Assembly: GCA_002708825.1 (NCBI GenBank)
Contig: PAPF01000013.1
Location: 27,296-91,295, forward strand
Reading direction: 5' to 3'
Source: Phyllobacteriaceae bacterium
Lineage (GTDB): Bacteria > Pseudomonadota > Alphaproteobacteria > Rhizobiales > Rhizobiaceae
Length of the DNA stretch: 64,000 nt
A program made the translations under genes and the position numbers. Positions within the stretch are counted from its first letter, which is position 1; each line of letters begins with the position of its first letter. The notes under the pieces are model-generated. The model was not told the origin of the DNA. It saw only the letters and a program-made list of their open reading frames with translations, and ran no database searches. Positions 28,088 through 35,613 of this stretch are shown here, in pieces.

Positions 28088-28134
28088 CGCTCACCTTTGC
28101 ATTTTCTGAAAAGCTGACACAAGGAATGCCGCTA

Positions 28135-28174
28135 TTGTTATCACAAATGTACTGACTTACCATCCGGTCAGTCA
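28135..28174 (+). promoter_or_regulatory. Promoter and TetR-type operator before the luciferase-like monooxygenase
   Basis: TTGTTA at 28135-28140, a 17-base spacer and TACCAT at 28158-28163 form a plausible promoter. The operator, TGACTTACC, four extra bases, then GGTCAGTCA (28153-28174), covers the -10. Read as an 18-mer it is TTACCATCCGGTCAGTCA, with a weaker left arm than the other copies. It ends 22 bases before the start codon. Confidence 0.68.
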
Positions 28175-28196
28175 GTCTTTTTTAGGGAGGAAGAAG

Positions 28197-29291
28197 ATGG
28201 AATTCGGCGTATTCCTTTTGGCACAGCAGCGCAGCTACGCGCAGTCGTCCCATGATGTCATCCGCGCCTCGATCGAGCAGACGGTCGTCGCCGAGCAGGC
28301 GGGCTTCGACGCAGCCTGGTATGCCGAGCACCATTTCAACAACTATTCGCTTTCGCCCTCTCCGCTGATGCTGTGCGCCCATGCGGCCGCGAAGACATCC
28401 CGCATCCGCCTTGGCCCCGCCGTCTGCGTGCTGCCGCTCTACCAGGCGCCGCGTTTCCTGGCAGAGGTCGCGCTCGTCGACACGCTGTCGAACGGCCGCC
28501 TGGAACTGGGCATTGGCTCCGGCTACCAGCAATTCGAGTTCGAGCGCTTCAACACCGACCTCTCCGAGGCAGGCAAGATGTTCCAGGAATACATGGACGT
28601 CATTCCGATGGCGCTCACGCAGAAGACGTTCGAGTATGAAGGCCGGTATCTGAAGATCCCGCAGACGTCGCTCAACGTGCAATGCGTGCAGGATCCCATG
28701 CCGCCGATCTGGGTGACGACCGGCAATCCGCTGGTGCGTGCCCGCGCCATGCGCGAGGGCTACAATCTCTTCATCACCGCGCTACTGGGCGGTCTCGATG
28801 CGATACGCCTGCTGCGCTCGAGAATGGAGGAAGCCGCCGAAGCCGCCGGCACCAATGTCGACGACACCAAGTTCGGCTTCCTGCGCTGCGGTTTTGCCAG
28901 CGAGAACAGGGCGGAGATCGACGCCTATCTCGACAGCGCCCGCTTTGCCCGCCGTCTTTCCGAGAGCCTGCGCGACCGTCGCCAGGAGACCGATGACGGC
29001 TACCTGATGCAGGAAGTGCCCCTCCAGCAGGAGATGACGCTCGACGAGATGCATGCCAACCTGCCGGTGGGCAGCGTCAACCAGGTCATCGACCGGATGC
29101 TGGAGGAGATCGAGATCCTCATGCCGCGCCACATCGCCCTGCAGACGCAGCTTGGCGATTGCGACCAGGCAACCATGCTGCGCCAGATCGAGGTCTGGGG
29201 CGACAAGATCATCCCGGCCATCCGCAAGGCACTCGGCAGCGATTCCGGCAACGATTCCGGCACCGGGGCCCGGCAATACGCGACGGCCTGA
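28197..29291 (+). CDS. Luciferase-like (LLM class) flavin-dependent monooxygenase
   Basis: 364 residues, bacterial luciferase-type TIM barrel. The segment FDAAWYAEHHFNNYSLSPSPL, GPAVCVLPLYQAPRFLAEVA and NGRLELGIGSGY are hallmarks of the two-component FMNH2-dependent monooxygenases. GGGAGG lies ten bases upstream. The next gene encodes its probable flavin reductase, only three bases away. Typical reactions are Baeyer-Villiger oxidation, desulfonation or hydroxylation of a bulky substrate; the actual one cannot be read from sequence. Confidence 0.9.
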   Translation: MEFGVFLLAQQRSYAQSSHDVIRASIEQTVVAEQAGFDAAWYAEHHFNNYSLSPSPLMLCAHAAAKTSRIRLGPAVCVLPLYQAPRFLAEVALVDTLSNGRLELGIGSGYQQFEFERFNTDLSEAGKMFQEYMDVIPMALTQKTFEYEGRYLKIPQTSLNVQCVQDPMPPIWVTTGNPLVRARAMREGYNLFITALLGGLDAIRLLRSRMEEAAEAAGTNVDDTKFGFLRCGFASENRAEIDAYLDSARFARRLSESLRDRRQETDDGYLMQEVPLQQEMTLDEMHANLPVGSVNQVIDRMLEEIEILMPRHIALQTQLGDCDQATMLRQIEVWGDKIIPAIRKALGSDSGNDSGTGARQYATA

Positions 29292-29294
29292 GCC

Positions 29295-30107
29295 ATGCGG
29301 ATCGTCATCGCCCACTCCGGCCCGCCGCGTCTTGAAGATCCCTGCGACTTCACGCGTTTCTCCATCCTGATGGATGGCGGGTTCCGCAGCGCCCCCGGTG
29401 CCGCCCTGCGCGGCATCGGCCGGCTTTCCTGTGACGGTCATGCCTGGGTGCGCCCGGATTGCCTGCGCGCCCTCCTCCCGGTCGACCTTCCCGCCGACTG
29501 GGAAGCCGGCTTCGCCAGGATGACCGAATTCGCCCGTTCGCGCGGCTGGATCGGCGAAGGCGGCGCCATCCGCGCCCATATCGAGTTCCGCGAACGGCCA
29601 GAAGCTGTCTCCAACGATGCCTTCCGCAATGCCATGCGCAAGTTCGCTTCCGGTGTCTGCGTCGTTGCCGCCGGTGCCGGTGAGGAACGGCGCGGAATGA
29701 CGGTATCGGCCTTTTCCTCGGTCTCGGCGGAACCGCCGATGATCCTGGTCTGCATCAATACGGACTCGGCCAGCCACGATGCCATCGTCAATGCCGAGCG
29801 CTTTTCGGTCAACATTCTCGGCGAGGAGCAGGACGGTATCGCGCGCACCTTCGCCGGCATGAGCGGACTGAGCGGCGCCGGCCGTTTTGCCGACGGAAAC
29901 TGGCAGGACAGCGGCGGTGTTCCGGCCCTGGCCGACGCCCTGCAAAGCGTCATCTGCCGTCCGGTCATCCGCGAACGCGCCGGATCGCACACCGTCCTGA
30001 TCGGCCAGGTCGTCGCGGCCAGCCAGGCCCGCGAGGACGGGATGCCGCTCATCAATTACTGCGGCACGCTGCAGGGCCTCAAGGGCGGCCTCGAAAAGGC
30101 GGCCTGA
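29295..30107 (+). CDS. Flavin reductase-domain protein with an unrecognised N-terminal domain
   Basis: 270 residues. Residues from about 105 onward are a flavin reductase-like FMN-binding domain: FRNAMRKFASGVCVV, GMTVSAFSSVSAEPPMILVC, FSVNILGEEQ, GMPLINYCGTLQGL near the end. It should supply reduced flavin to the monooxygenase encoded three bases upstream. Residues 1-100 (with DGHAWVRPDCLRALLPVDLP and FARSRGWIGEGGAIRAHIEF) match no domain I recognise; they might mediate docking to the oxygenase. A strong terminator follows, so the pair forms a two-gene operon. Confidence 0.85.
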   Translation: MRIVIAHSGPPRLEDPCDFTRFSILMDGGFRSAPGAALRGIGRLSCDGHAWVRPDCLRALLPVDLPADWEAGFARMTEFARSRGWIGEGGAIRAHIEFRERPEAVSNDAFRNAMRKFASGVCVVAAGAGEERRGMTVSAFSSVSAEPPMILVCINTDSASHDAIVNAERFSVNILGEEQDGIARTFAGMSGLSGAGRFADGNWQDSGGVPALADALQSVICRPVIRERAGSHTVLIGQVVAASQAREDGMPLINYCGTLQGLKGGLEKAA

Positions 30108-30131
30108 GCCGGCGAAACAGCCGGAAAGCAT

Positions 30132-30158
30132 GGCCCGGCGGCTCCCGCCGGGCCGTTT
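30132..30158 (+). terminator. Intrinsic terminator after the flavin reductase gene
   Basis: GGCCCGGCGG, loop CTC and CCGCCGGGCC give a perfect 10-bp stem, followed by GTTTTC. It starts 25 bases after the stop codon and closes the two-gene monooxygenase operon. Confidence 0.85.
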
Positions 30159-30194
30159 TCGCGCGCCGGAAAAATGTCATTGTGCGCGGTCGAA

Positions 30195-30214
30195 TTCACA
30201 CATGTAAAACTGCG
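30195..30214. promoter_or_regulatory. TTCAC-N4-GTAAA repeat upstream of the flavin monooxygenase gene
   Basis: The sequence AATTCACACATGTAAAAC has a near-perfect inverted repeat and lies about 110 bases before the Baeyer-Villiger-type gene. A related perfect repeat (TTCAC-N4-GTGAA, sharing AATTCACA) stands before the old yellow enzyme gene at 33293-33306. The two may be sites for one regulator; no candidate protein is obvious. Confidence 0.5.
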
Positions 30215-30306
30215 CTTCAGCGGGCTGACAGCGCTTGATGAAGCCAGGCTCTGCGCCTTTACTTGGCTCAATGAGACAGCAGTTTTGCTGAACCGGGAGG
30301 AAAGCC

Positions 30307-31959
30307 ATGAGCACGAACCAGGCGGCCGCAGATGCCGCGAACAAGGCCACACGCGTTGACGTTCTCGTCGTCGGCGCCGGTTTCGGCGGCATGTACGCCA
30401 TCTACAAGTTCCGCGGCATGGGCCTGAAGACGGTCGGCATCGAGGCCGGCGGCGATGTCGGCGGCGTGTGGTACTGGAACCGCTATCCGGGCGCGCGCTG
30501 CGACCTGATGAGCATCGACTACAGCTACGGCTTCTCCGACGAGATCCAGCAGGAATGGACCTGGTCTGAGCAGTTCGCCGCCCAGCCCGAGATCCTTGCC
30601 TATGCCAACTTCGTCGCCGACAGGCTGGACCTGCGCAAGGACTTCAAGTTCAACACCCGGGTCACCAGCGCGAAGTGGGACGAGGCGCAAAAGGTCTGGC
30701 GCGCGACGACCGACGCCGGCGAGGTGCTCGAAGCGCGCTATTGCGTGATGGCCACGGGTCCGCTTTCGATCCCGAAGGACCCCGACATCCCCGGCATCGA
30801 CAGGTTCAAGGGCGAATTGCTGCGCGCGCAGAAGTGGCCGCATGAACCGGTGAGCTATGCAGGCAAGCGCGTCGGCGTGATCGGCACCGGATCGACGGGC
30901 ATCCAGATCATCCAGGAAATCGGCCCTCTGGCCGGCGAACTCTTCGTCTTCCAGCGCACGCCGAGCTTCACCCTGCCGATGCGCAATCATGACCTCGATC
31001 CGGACTACGTGGCGGAAATGAAGCGCCATTACCCGGCCATCCGCGAAGCCTGCCGCAACAATCCGACCGGCGGCGCCCGGCCGGTTTCCACCCGCCCCTA
31101 TTTCAGCCTGCCACCGGTCCAGCGCCGGCAGTTGATGGAACAGGCCTGGATCAATGGCGGGCATACCTTCCTCGGCATCTTCTCCGACCTGATGACCAAT
31201 CCGGCCGCCAACGAGGAAGTCGCCGATTTCGTGCGCGAGAAGATCGGCGCGATCGTCAAGGACGAAAGGACGGCCGAGGCGCTCAAGCCGCGCGGCTATC
31301 CGATCTTCGCCCGCCGGCCCTGCCTCGACACCTCCTATTACGACACTTACAACCGCGAAAATGTCCACCTGATCGATTGCAAGAGCGACCCGATCGTCGA
31401 GATCACCGAAAAGGGTGTGCGCACCCAATCCGGCGAAACCGAACTCGACATGCTGATCTTCGCCACCGGCTATGACGCGCTGACCGGCGCCCTGCTCGCT
31501 TTCGACGTGACGGGACGTGACGGCATCTCGCTGAAGGACAAGTGGAAGGACGGCCCGGTGTCGCTCTTCGGCACCATGCTGACCGGCTTCCCGAACCTGT
31601 TTGCCGTCAGCGGCCCGAACGGTCCGGCGGCGCTGGCCAACCTGATCACCATAGCCGAGCACGATGTCGACTGGATCGCCGACATGATCACCCACATGGA
31701 CAGCGCCGGCCTGAAATCGGTGGAACCGACACAGCAGGCCGAGGACGCCTGGATGAAACTGGTCGCCACGCTGGCCGAGCATTCCCTCATCCGCAAGGCC
31801 AACACCTGGTGGGTGGGCGCTAATGTGAAGGGCAAGCCGCAAGGCCTGACCATGTTCATCGGCGGCTTCAACAAGTATCGCGAGCACTGCCAGAAGGCCC
31901 GCCTCGAAGGCTACAGGGACTTCGTCTTTGACAGGCAGCAGCAGACGGCGGCAGCCTGA
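30307..31959 (+). CDS. Baeyer-Villiger-type flavin monooxygenase with an altered fingerprint
   Basis: 550 residues, close to cyclohexanone/phenylacetone monooxygenases. FAD-binding GAGFGG is at 23-28, GGVWYWNRYPGARCD at 52-66 is the secondary BVMO motif, and GTGSTGIQ at 193-200 binds NADPH. ARRPCLDTSYYDTYNRENV keeps the catalytic Arg region. The BVMO fingerprint FxGxxxHxxxWP reads F167-K-G-E-L-L-R173-A-Q-K-W177-P: the histidine is arginine. Oxidation of a cyclic ketone to a lactone, consumed by the lactonase at 317-1213, is a reasonable but unproven guess. GGGAGG precedes the ATG by six bases. Confidence 0.88.
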   Translation: MSTNQAAADAANKATRVDVLVVGAGFGGMYAIYKFRGMGLKTVGIEAGGDVGGVWYWNRYPGARCDLMSIDYSYGFSDEIQQEWTWSEQFAAQPEILAYANFVADRLDLRKDFKFNTRVTSAKWDEAQKVWRATTDAGEVLEARYCVMATGPLSIPKDPDIPGIDRFKGELLRAQKWPHEPVSYAGKRVGVIGTGSTGIQIIQEIGPLAGELFVFQRTPSFTLPMRNHDLDPDYVAEMKRHYPAIREACRNNPTGGARPVSTRPYFSLPPVQRRQLMEQAWINGGHTFLGIFSDLMTNPAANEEVADFVREKIGAIVKDERTAEALKPRGYPIFARRPCLDTSYYDTYNRENVHLIDCKSDPIVEITEKGVRTQSGETELDMLIFATGYDALTGALLAFDVTGRDGISLKDKWKDGPVSLFGTMLTGFPNLFAVSGPNGPAALANLITIAEHDVDWIADMITHMDSAGLKSVEPTQQAEDAWMKLVATLAEHSLIRKANTWWVGANVKGKPQGLTMFIGGFNKYREHCQKARLEGYRDFVFDRQQQTAAA

Positions 31960-31983
31960 CGCACCAGGACTGTCGTCGATGAC

Positions 31984-32016
31984 GGGCCGCCCCCGGTTCA
32001 GCCGGTCAGGCGGCCC
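31984..32016. terminator. Hairpin between convergent flavin monooxygenase and old yellow enzyme genes
   Basis: GGGCCGCC at 31984-31991 pairs with GGCGGCCC at 32009-32016 around a 17-base loop that can itself fold (CCGG/CCGG). It is followed by TTCTC. It overlaps the end of the leftward gene, so it probably serves mainly the rightward transcript. Confidence 0.45.
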
Positions 32017-33203
32017 TTCTCATTCGCGCCGGGCCTGTCCCACCCGGAAGCGGACGGCCGGTCGGCCTGCGTGCCGCTTTCGGCCGGCTGGCTGTCGGGA
32101 TGAACGATCCGGTAGCCGGTCCAGTTGTTGGGCCGTGCCCTGAGATATTGCGGCGGATAGTCGATATCCGCACCCAGCGTCGCGGCGGCATGCCAGCCCC
32201 AGCGCGGATCGTCGAGCATGCCGCGCGCCAGCGCCACCATGTCGGCCTCGCCCTCCGCCACGATGGCCTCGGCTTGGTCCGGCTCGACGATGAAGCCGAC
32301 GGCCATGGTGGCAAGCCCCGTCTCCCGCTTCACCCGCGCCGCGAACGGCACCTGGTGCCCCGGCGTGGCCGGCGGGATGACGGCATCCGGGACGAGATTG
32401 CCCGCCGACATAACCGCATAGTCCACGCCTTCCGCCTGCAGCGCTTTCGCGAAGGCCAGCGCGTCGTCCAGCGTGGAGCCGTCCGGATGCCAGTCCGTGC
32501 TGTTGATGCGCACGCCGAGCGCGAGCCGTCCACCGAGCGCATCCCGCACCGCACGGACAACCTCCAGCGGAAAGCGCATCCGGTTTTCCAGGCTGCCGCC
32601 ATAGGCGTCGGTGCGCCGGTTGGTGAGCGGCGACAGGAAGCAGTGCAGGAGATAGCCATGGGCGGCATGCACCTCGACAAGGTCGAAACCGGCGCGCTCG
32701 GCGCGCCGCGCCGCATCGGCGAAGGCTTGCGCTATGGCCGCCATGCCTTCGGGCGTCAGTTCCTCCGGAACCGCCCACGTGTCGTTATAGGCGACGGCCG
32801 AGGGCGAGCAGGTGCGCCAGGCGCCCTCCTCCGGCGGCAGCGATTCGCCCTTCCAACGGTCACGGATCGAGCGGGCGGAGCCGCGCCGCCCCGCATGGCC
32901 GAGCTGGATGCCGATCCTCGCGTCCGACAGCTTGCGCGCCTCGCTGACGATGCCGGCCAGCGCGGCTTCCTGTGCATCGGAATGCAGGGCGAGACAGCCA
33001 TGGGTGATCCGCCCGCGTGCCTCCACGGCGGTGGCTTCCAGGATGACGAGCCCCGCACCCGACATCATGAGATTGCCGGCATGGATGAGATGCCACGGCT
33101 GCGCCACACCCTCCACCGCGCTGTACTGGCACATGGGCGAGACGACGATGCGGTTGCCAAGGTCCAGCGGACCCAGTCGGAACGGGGAAAACAGCGCGCT
33201 CAT
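31998..33203 (-). CDS. NADH:flavin oxidoreductase, old yellow enzyme family (YqjM/NamA type)
   Basis: 401 residues from ATG 33203 (GGGAGG six bases upstream). LGNRIVVSPMCQYS carries the redox-tuning Cys of YqjM-type enzymes. QLGHAGRRGS, VEVHAAHGYLLHCFLSPLTNRRTD and GSLENRMRFPLEVV complete the FMN-binding barrel. It reduces activated C=C bonds, for instance of cyclic enones or enoyl-CoAs. About 40 residues of low-complexity tail after NNWTGYRIVHPD exceed the usual family length. It lies next to the Baeyer-Villiger-type gene, convergent to it, and downstream of the heme locus. Confidence 0.9.
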   Translation of the reverse strand: MSALFSPFRLGPLDLGNRIVVSPMCQYSAVEGVAQPWHLIHAGNLMMSGAGLVILEATAVEARGRITHGCLALHSDAQEAALAGIVSEARKLSDARIGIQLGHAGRRGSARSIRDRWKGESLPPEEGAWRTCSPSAVAYNDTWAVPEELTPEGMAAIAQAFADAARRAERAGFDLVEVHAAHGYLLHCFLSPLTNRRTDAYGGSLENRMRFPLEVVRAVRDALGGRLALGVRINSTDWHPDGSTLDDALAFAKALQAEGVDYAVMSAGNLVPDAVIPPATPGHQVPFAARVKRETGLATMAVGFIVEPDQAEAIVAEGEADMVALARGMLDDPRWGWHAAATLGADIDYPPQYLRARPNNWTGYRIVHPDSQPAESGTQADRPSASGWDRPGANEKGRLTG

Positions 33204-33292
33204 GATAGCCCTCCCGGCATTTGTGGCCTGTCGGAGCATCTTGGCCGAAGCGGCGGGGCATTGCGAACCCGCCACCGGTCTGCACGGTGAAC

Positions 33293-33311
33293 TTCACGGA
33301 TGTGAATTGCG
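33293..33311. promoter_or_regulatory. Perfect TTCAC-N4-GTGAA repeat upstream of the old yellow enzyme gene
   Basis: TTCACGGATGTGAA (33293-33306) is a perfect 5-bp inverted repeat, 90 bases before the start of the leftward gene. Read on that strand it begins AATTCACA, as does the repeat at 30193-30200 before the flavin monooxygenase. Confidence 0.5.
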
Positions 33312-33337
33312 CCGGGACGGATCAGGGCGCGCGCGCC

Positions 33338-33652
33338 TCAGACGCCTTCGATGGCGGTGAACCCCTCGAACTGCGGCGGCCCCTTGTACATCACCTTGTG
33401 CTGACCGGCATTCCTGTGGGCATTGCGGAAGTTCTCCGATTTCGTCCAGGCAAGGAAATCCGCCTCGCTCTTCCAGATCGTGTGGGACGCGTAGAGGCGA
33501 TAGCCCTCCGCTTCGTTTTCCGGGCCGCGCAAGAGGTTGAAATCGACGAACCCGTCCATCTCGTGCAGCGTGGACTTGCGGTTCTTCCAGATGGCCTCGA
33601 AGGCATCCTCTGAACCCTTTTCGACCTTGAACCGGTTCATGGCTATGAACAT
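33338..33652 (-). CDS. IsdG/HmuQ-like heme-degrading monooxygenase (ABM fold)
   Basis: 104 residues, the size of ABM-fold heme oxygenases. The IsdG-type triad is present at the right spacing: N6 in MFIAMNRF, W69 in FLAWTKSENF and H79 in RNAHRN. It would open heme and release iron in the cytosol. The rhizobial relatives HmuQ/HmuD are likewise encoded beside hmuR, and here the gene is the last of the leftward hmuR-exb-tonB set, 81 bases after tonB. An antibiotic-biosynthesis role, as the domain name suggests, is unlikely in this setting. Confidence 0.85.
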   Translation of the reverse strand: MFIAMNRFKVEKGSEDAFEAIWKNRKSTLHEMDGFVDFNLLRGPENEAEGYRLYASHTIWKSEADFLAWTKSENFRNAHRNAGQHKVMYKGPPQFEGFTAIEGV

Positions 33653-33733
33653 GGGGTTGTTTCTCCTTTCAAGTGAACTGCGTGCCGCGATGGCGGCGGG
33701 GATCGTTCGATGGCCTCATCTGTATCATGCCCC

Positions 33734-34837
33734 TTACCGCGTGAAGGCCAGCGGCACGGAAAAAGGCCAGCTTGCCCGTCCCGCGCCTGCCGGGATCGGC
33801 GGAAAGGGCGCGGCGCGGCGAACCGCTTCGCTGGCCGCCCGGTCGAGGATCGGCGAGCCGGAACTGCGCGCGATGCGAACCCCGCTGACCGATCCGTTTC
33901 CCGATACCACGAAGGACAGGACCACTTCGCCGCGGATTCGCCGGCTGCGTGCCTCGCGCGGATAACGTAGCGCGCGCCTGAGTTTTGACGCCACCTTGCC
34001 GGGATAGTTCGAGACCGCCGCATTGCCCGCGGCACGCGCTGCCTGGCTTGCCTTCGAACGGCTCGTCGCGCGCTGGGTATCGGCGGCCGCCGCGCCGCCC
34101 GATCCGCCCGATGACGCCCGCCGGACAGCTTTCTTGCGCTTGGCCTGCGCTGGTGCTTTCCCGGTCTCCCGCTCCTTCGGCTTCGCGGCCTTTTCCGCCC
34201 GGTGTTCGACCGGCGTGCTTTCCGGAACGGCACGCCGGTATTCCGGACGCGGGGTCGGCACGGGTACAGCGTCGGCCTCTGGCAAAGCAGGCCTGTCCTC
34301 GCTCACCGTCTCAAGCATGCGCTGCGGCTCCACCGCAGCAACGGCTTTCGGGTCAGGCGGATCGACGGCATCCGCCGGGACCGCGCGCGCTTGCCTCGGA
34401 ACGGCAATCGGGCTTTGAGGATCGGAAAGGCCGGACAAGGCGGGCAGCACCGCCGCGTCCGCCGCTTCCAGTGCCGGTGCGGTCTCGGCTGACCTCGCGG
34501 TCGTGGGTAGCGCTACCTCCACCGGCTCCGTTGCGGTCTCGACCGGCGCCGGTTCAACCATGCCGTCAGCTTCCGCTGCGGGCGCATCGGCCGCCTGCAA
34601 GTCCTGCCCAGCCGCGGGCTCCAGCGTTTCCGGCATGTCCTCAGCCGGCTGCATGGCGCCATCCGCGCCCACCTTGGCCGCATCCTCGAAGGCATTGCCC
34701 ATGATGATCATGGCGACGGGCGCGCCGCCGGCGGTCTGCACGGCCTCCTCGCCGTCAAGCAGCAGTGCCGCTGCCGCCAGGTGGGCCGCGACGGACGCGA
34801 TCATCGCCAGCAGGATGGACCTCTTGCGCGGCTTCAT
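33734..34837 (-). CDS. tonB: TonB energy-transducing protein
   Basis: 367 residues. A single N-terminal membrane helix (about 8-28, ILLAMIASVAAHLAAAALLL) is followed by a long Pro/Ala/Glu-rich periplasmic spacer and a basic, Gly/Ser-rich stretch. The TonB C-terminal domain comes last (YPGKVASKLRRALRYPREAR, GEVVLSFVVSGNGSV, SSGSPILDRAASEAVR). It links the ExbBD motor to the receptor HmuR. It is cotranscribed with exbB and two exbD-like genes, the nearer overlapping its start by four bases. The spacer is long for the family. Confidence 0.92.
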   Translation of the reverse strand: MKPRKRSILLAMIASVAAHLAAAALLLDGEEAVQTAGGAPVAMIIMGNAFEDAAKVGADGAMQPAEDMPETLEPAAGQDLQAADAPAAEADGMVEPAPVETATEPVEVALPTTARSAETAPALEAADAAVLPALSGLSDPQSPIAVPRQARAVPADAVDPPDPKAVAAVEPQRMLETVSEDRPALPEADAVPVPTPRPEYRRAVPESTPVEHRAEKAAKPKERETGKAPAQAKRKKAVRRASSGGSGGAAAADTQRATSRSKASQAARAAGNAAVSNYPGKVASKLRRALRYPREARSRRIRGEVVLSFVVSGNGSVSGVRIARSSGSPILDRAASEAVRRAAPFPPIPAGAGRASWPFSVPLAFTR

Positions 34838-35241
34838 GGCGACACCTTCCGCGTGACCACGGCGATGTCGGCGAAGCCCAGCGCGCGCAGCGTGCCGATC
34901 GTCTCGACGAGTTTTCCGGCCGGAAGCGCCCGGTCCGCGGCAATCCGGAACGGCCGGGCTGCTTCGCTCCCGCCTGCCTCACCCGGCGCCATGGCCGGCA
35001 GGTCCGCCGCGTCCACCGGTTCGCCGCGCCAGGTCAAGGTGCCGTCCGCGCGGATGAACAGCATGTCGGGCGGCGAAGCGGCGTCGGCGTCCGTCAGTGC
35101 CACCAGGTCCACCGCGCGGTCGCCCGTGGGTGCCAGCGTGCCGGCAATCAGGAAGAAGATCAGCATGAGGAAGACGACATTGATGAGCGCGACCGTGCTC
35201 TCCGCCTTCTGCGAGCGTTGGCGCAGGCGAACCCGGATCAT
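34834..35241 (-). CDS. ExbD-like protein lacking the conserved membrane aspartate
   Basis: 135 residues: a short cytoplasmic start, one membrane helix (about 17-38) and a periplasmic domain, the ExbD/TolR layout. The helix reads ALINVVFLMLIFFLI. Aligned with the neighbouring ExbD (SLIDVIFLLLLFFML), the essential proton-conducting Asp is Asn21; the codon on the gene strand is AAT. On its own it should not carry protons. It overlaps both neighbours by four bases, so it is made together with the canonical ExbD and may form a mixed dimer with it inside ExbB. Confidence 0.85.
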   Translation of the reverse strand: MIRVRLRQRSQKAESTVALINVVFLMLIFFLIAGTLAPTGDRAVDLVALTDADAASPPDMLFIRADGTLTWRGEPVDAADLPAMAPGEAGGSEAARPFRIAADRALPAGKLVETIGTLRALGFADIAVVTRKVSP

Positions 35242-35606
35242 GGCCCGCTCCGTGCAACCGAGACCGGCAAGCCTGTCCGCGAGACCGCCTGCATCACGGT
35301 CACCAGATCTTCGGTCGATGTTTCATCCGAAAAGGTGAGCAGGACATTCGACGCGCCGCTCTCCTTCAGCCGCGACAGGCCATCCGCGATGCCGTCCCGT
35401 TCCGTTGCCATGCCGTTCAGGCGCACCGTTCCCCCCGCCAGCGAGAGGATGACATCGGGCCGCTGCCCCGCACTGCCGCCCGATGTGCCGCCGGCAAACC
35501 GGACCTCGGAAAAGCGCGAAAACGTCGATGACAGCATGAAGAAGAGCAGCAGCAGGAAGATGACGTCGATGAGCGACGTCAGCGACAGCCGCCTGCGCCT
35601 CACCAT
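35238..35606 (-). CDS. exbD: ExbD biopolymer transport protein (canonical aspartate)
   Basis: 122 residues from ATG 35606, eight bases after the exbB stop; an upstream TTG inside exbB is a possible but less likely start. The membrane helix SLIDVIFLLLLFFML carries D14 at the place of the essential proton-channel aspartate. The periplasmic domain follows (VRFAGGTSG, DVILSLAGGTVRLNG). With ExbB it forms the proton-driven motor for TonB. The gene order exbB-exbD-exbD'-tonB is compact and translationally coupled. Confidence 0.9.
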   Translation of the reverse strand: MVRRRRLSLTSLIDVIFLLLLFFMLSSTFSRFSEVRFAGGTSGGSAGQRPDVILSLAGGTVRLNGMATERDGIADGLSRLKESGASNVLLTFSDETSTEDLVTVMQAVSRTGLPVSVARSGP

Positions 35607-35613
35607 GGTCCGC

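Noticed and set aside
28094..28115. CATTTTCTGAAAAGC before the lysR gene as a further IclR-type site
   Set aside because: It has an extra T and lacks the GTTTCA arm; the similarity is limited to an A/T run.
33338..33652. Antibiotic-biosynthesis monooxygenase function
   Set aside because: The Asn/Trp/His triad and the hmuR/tonB neighbourhood point to heme degradation.
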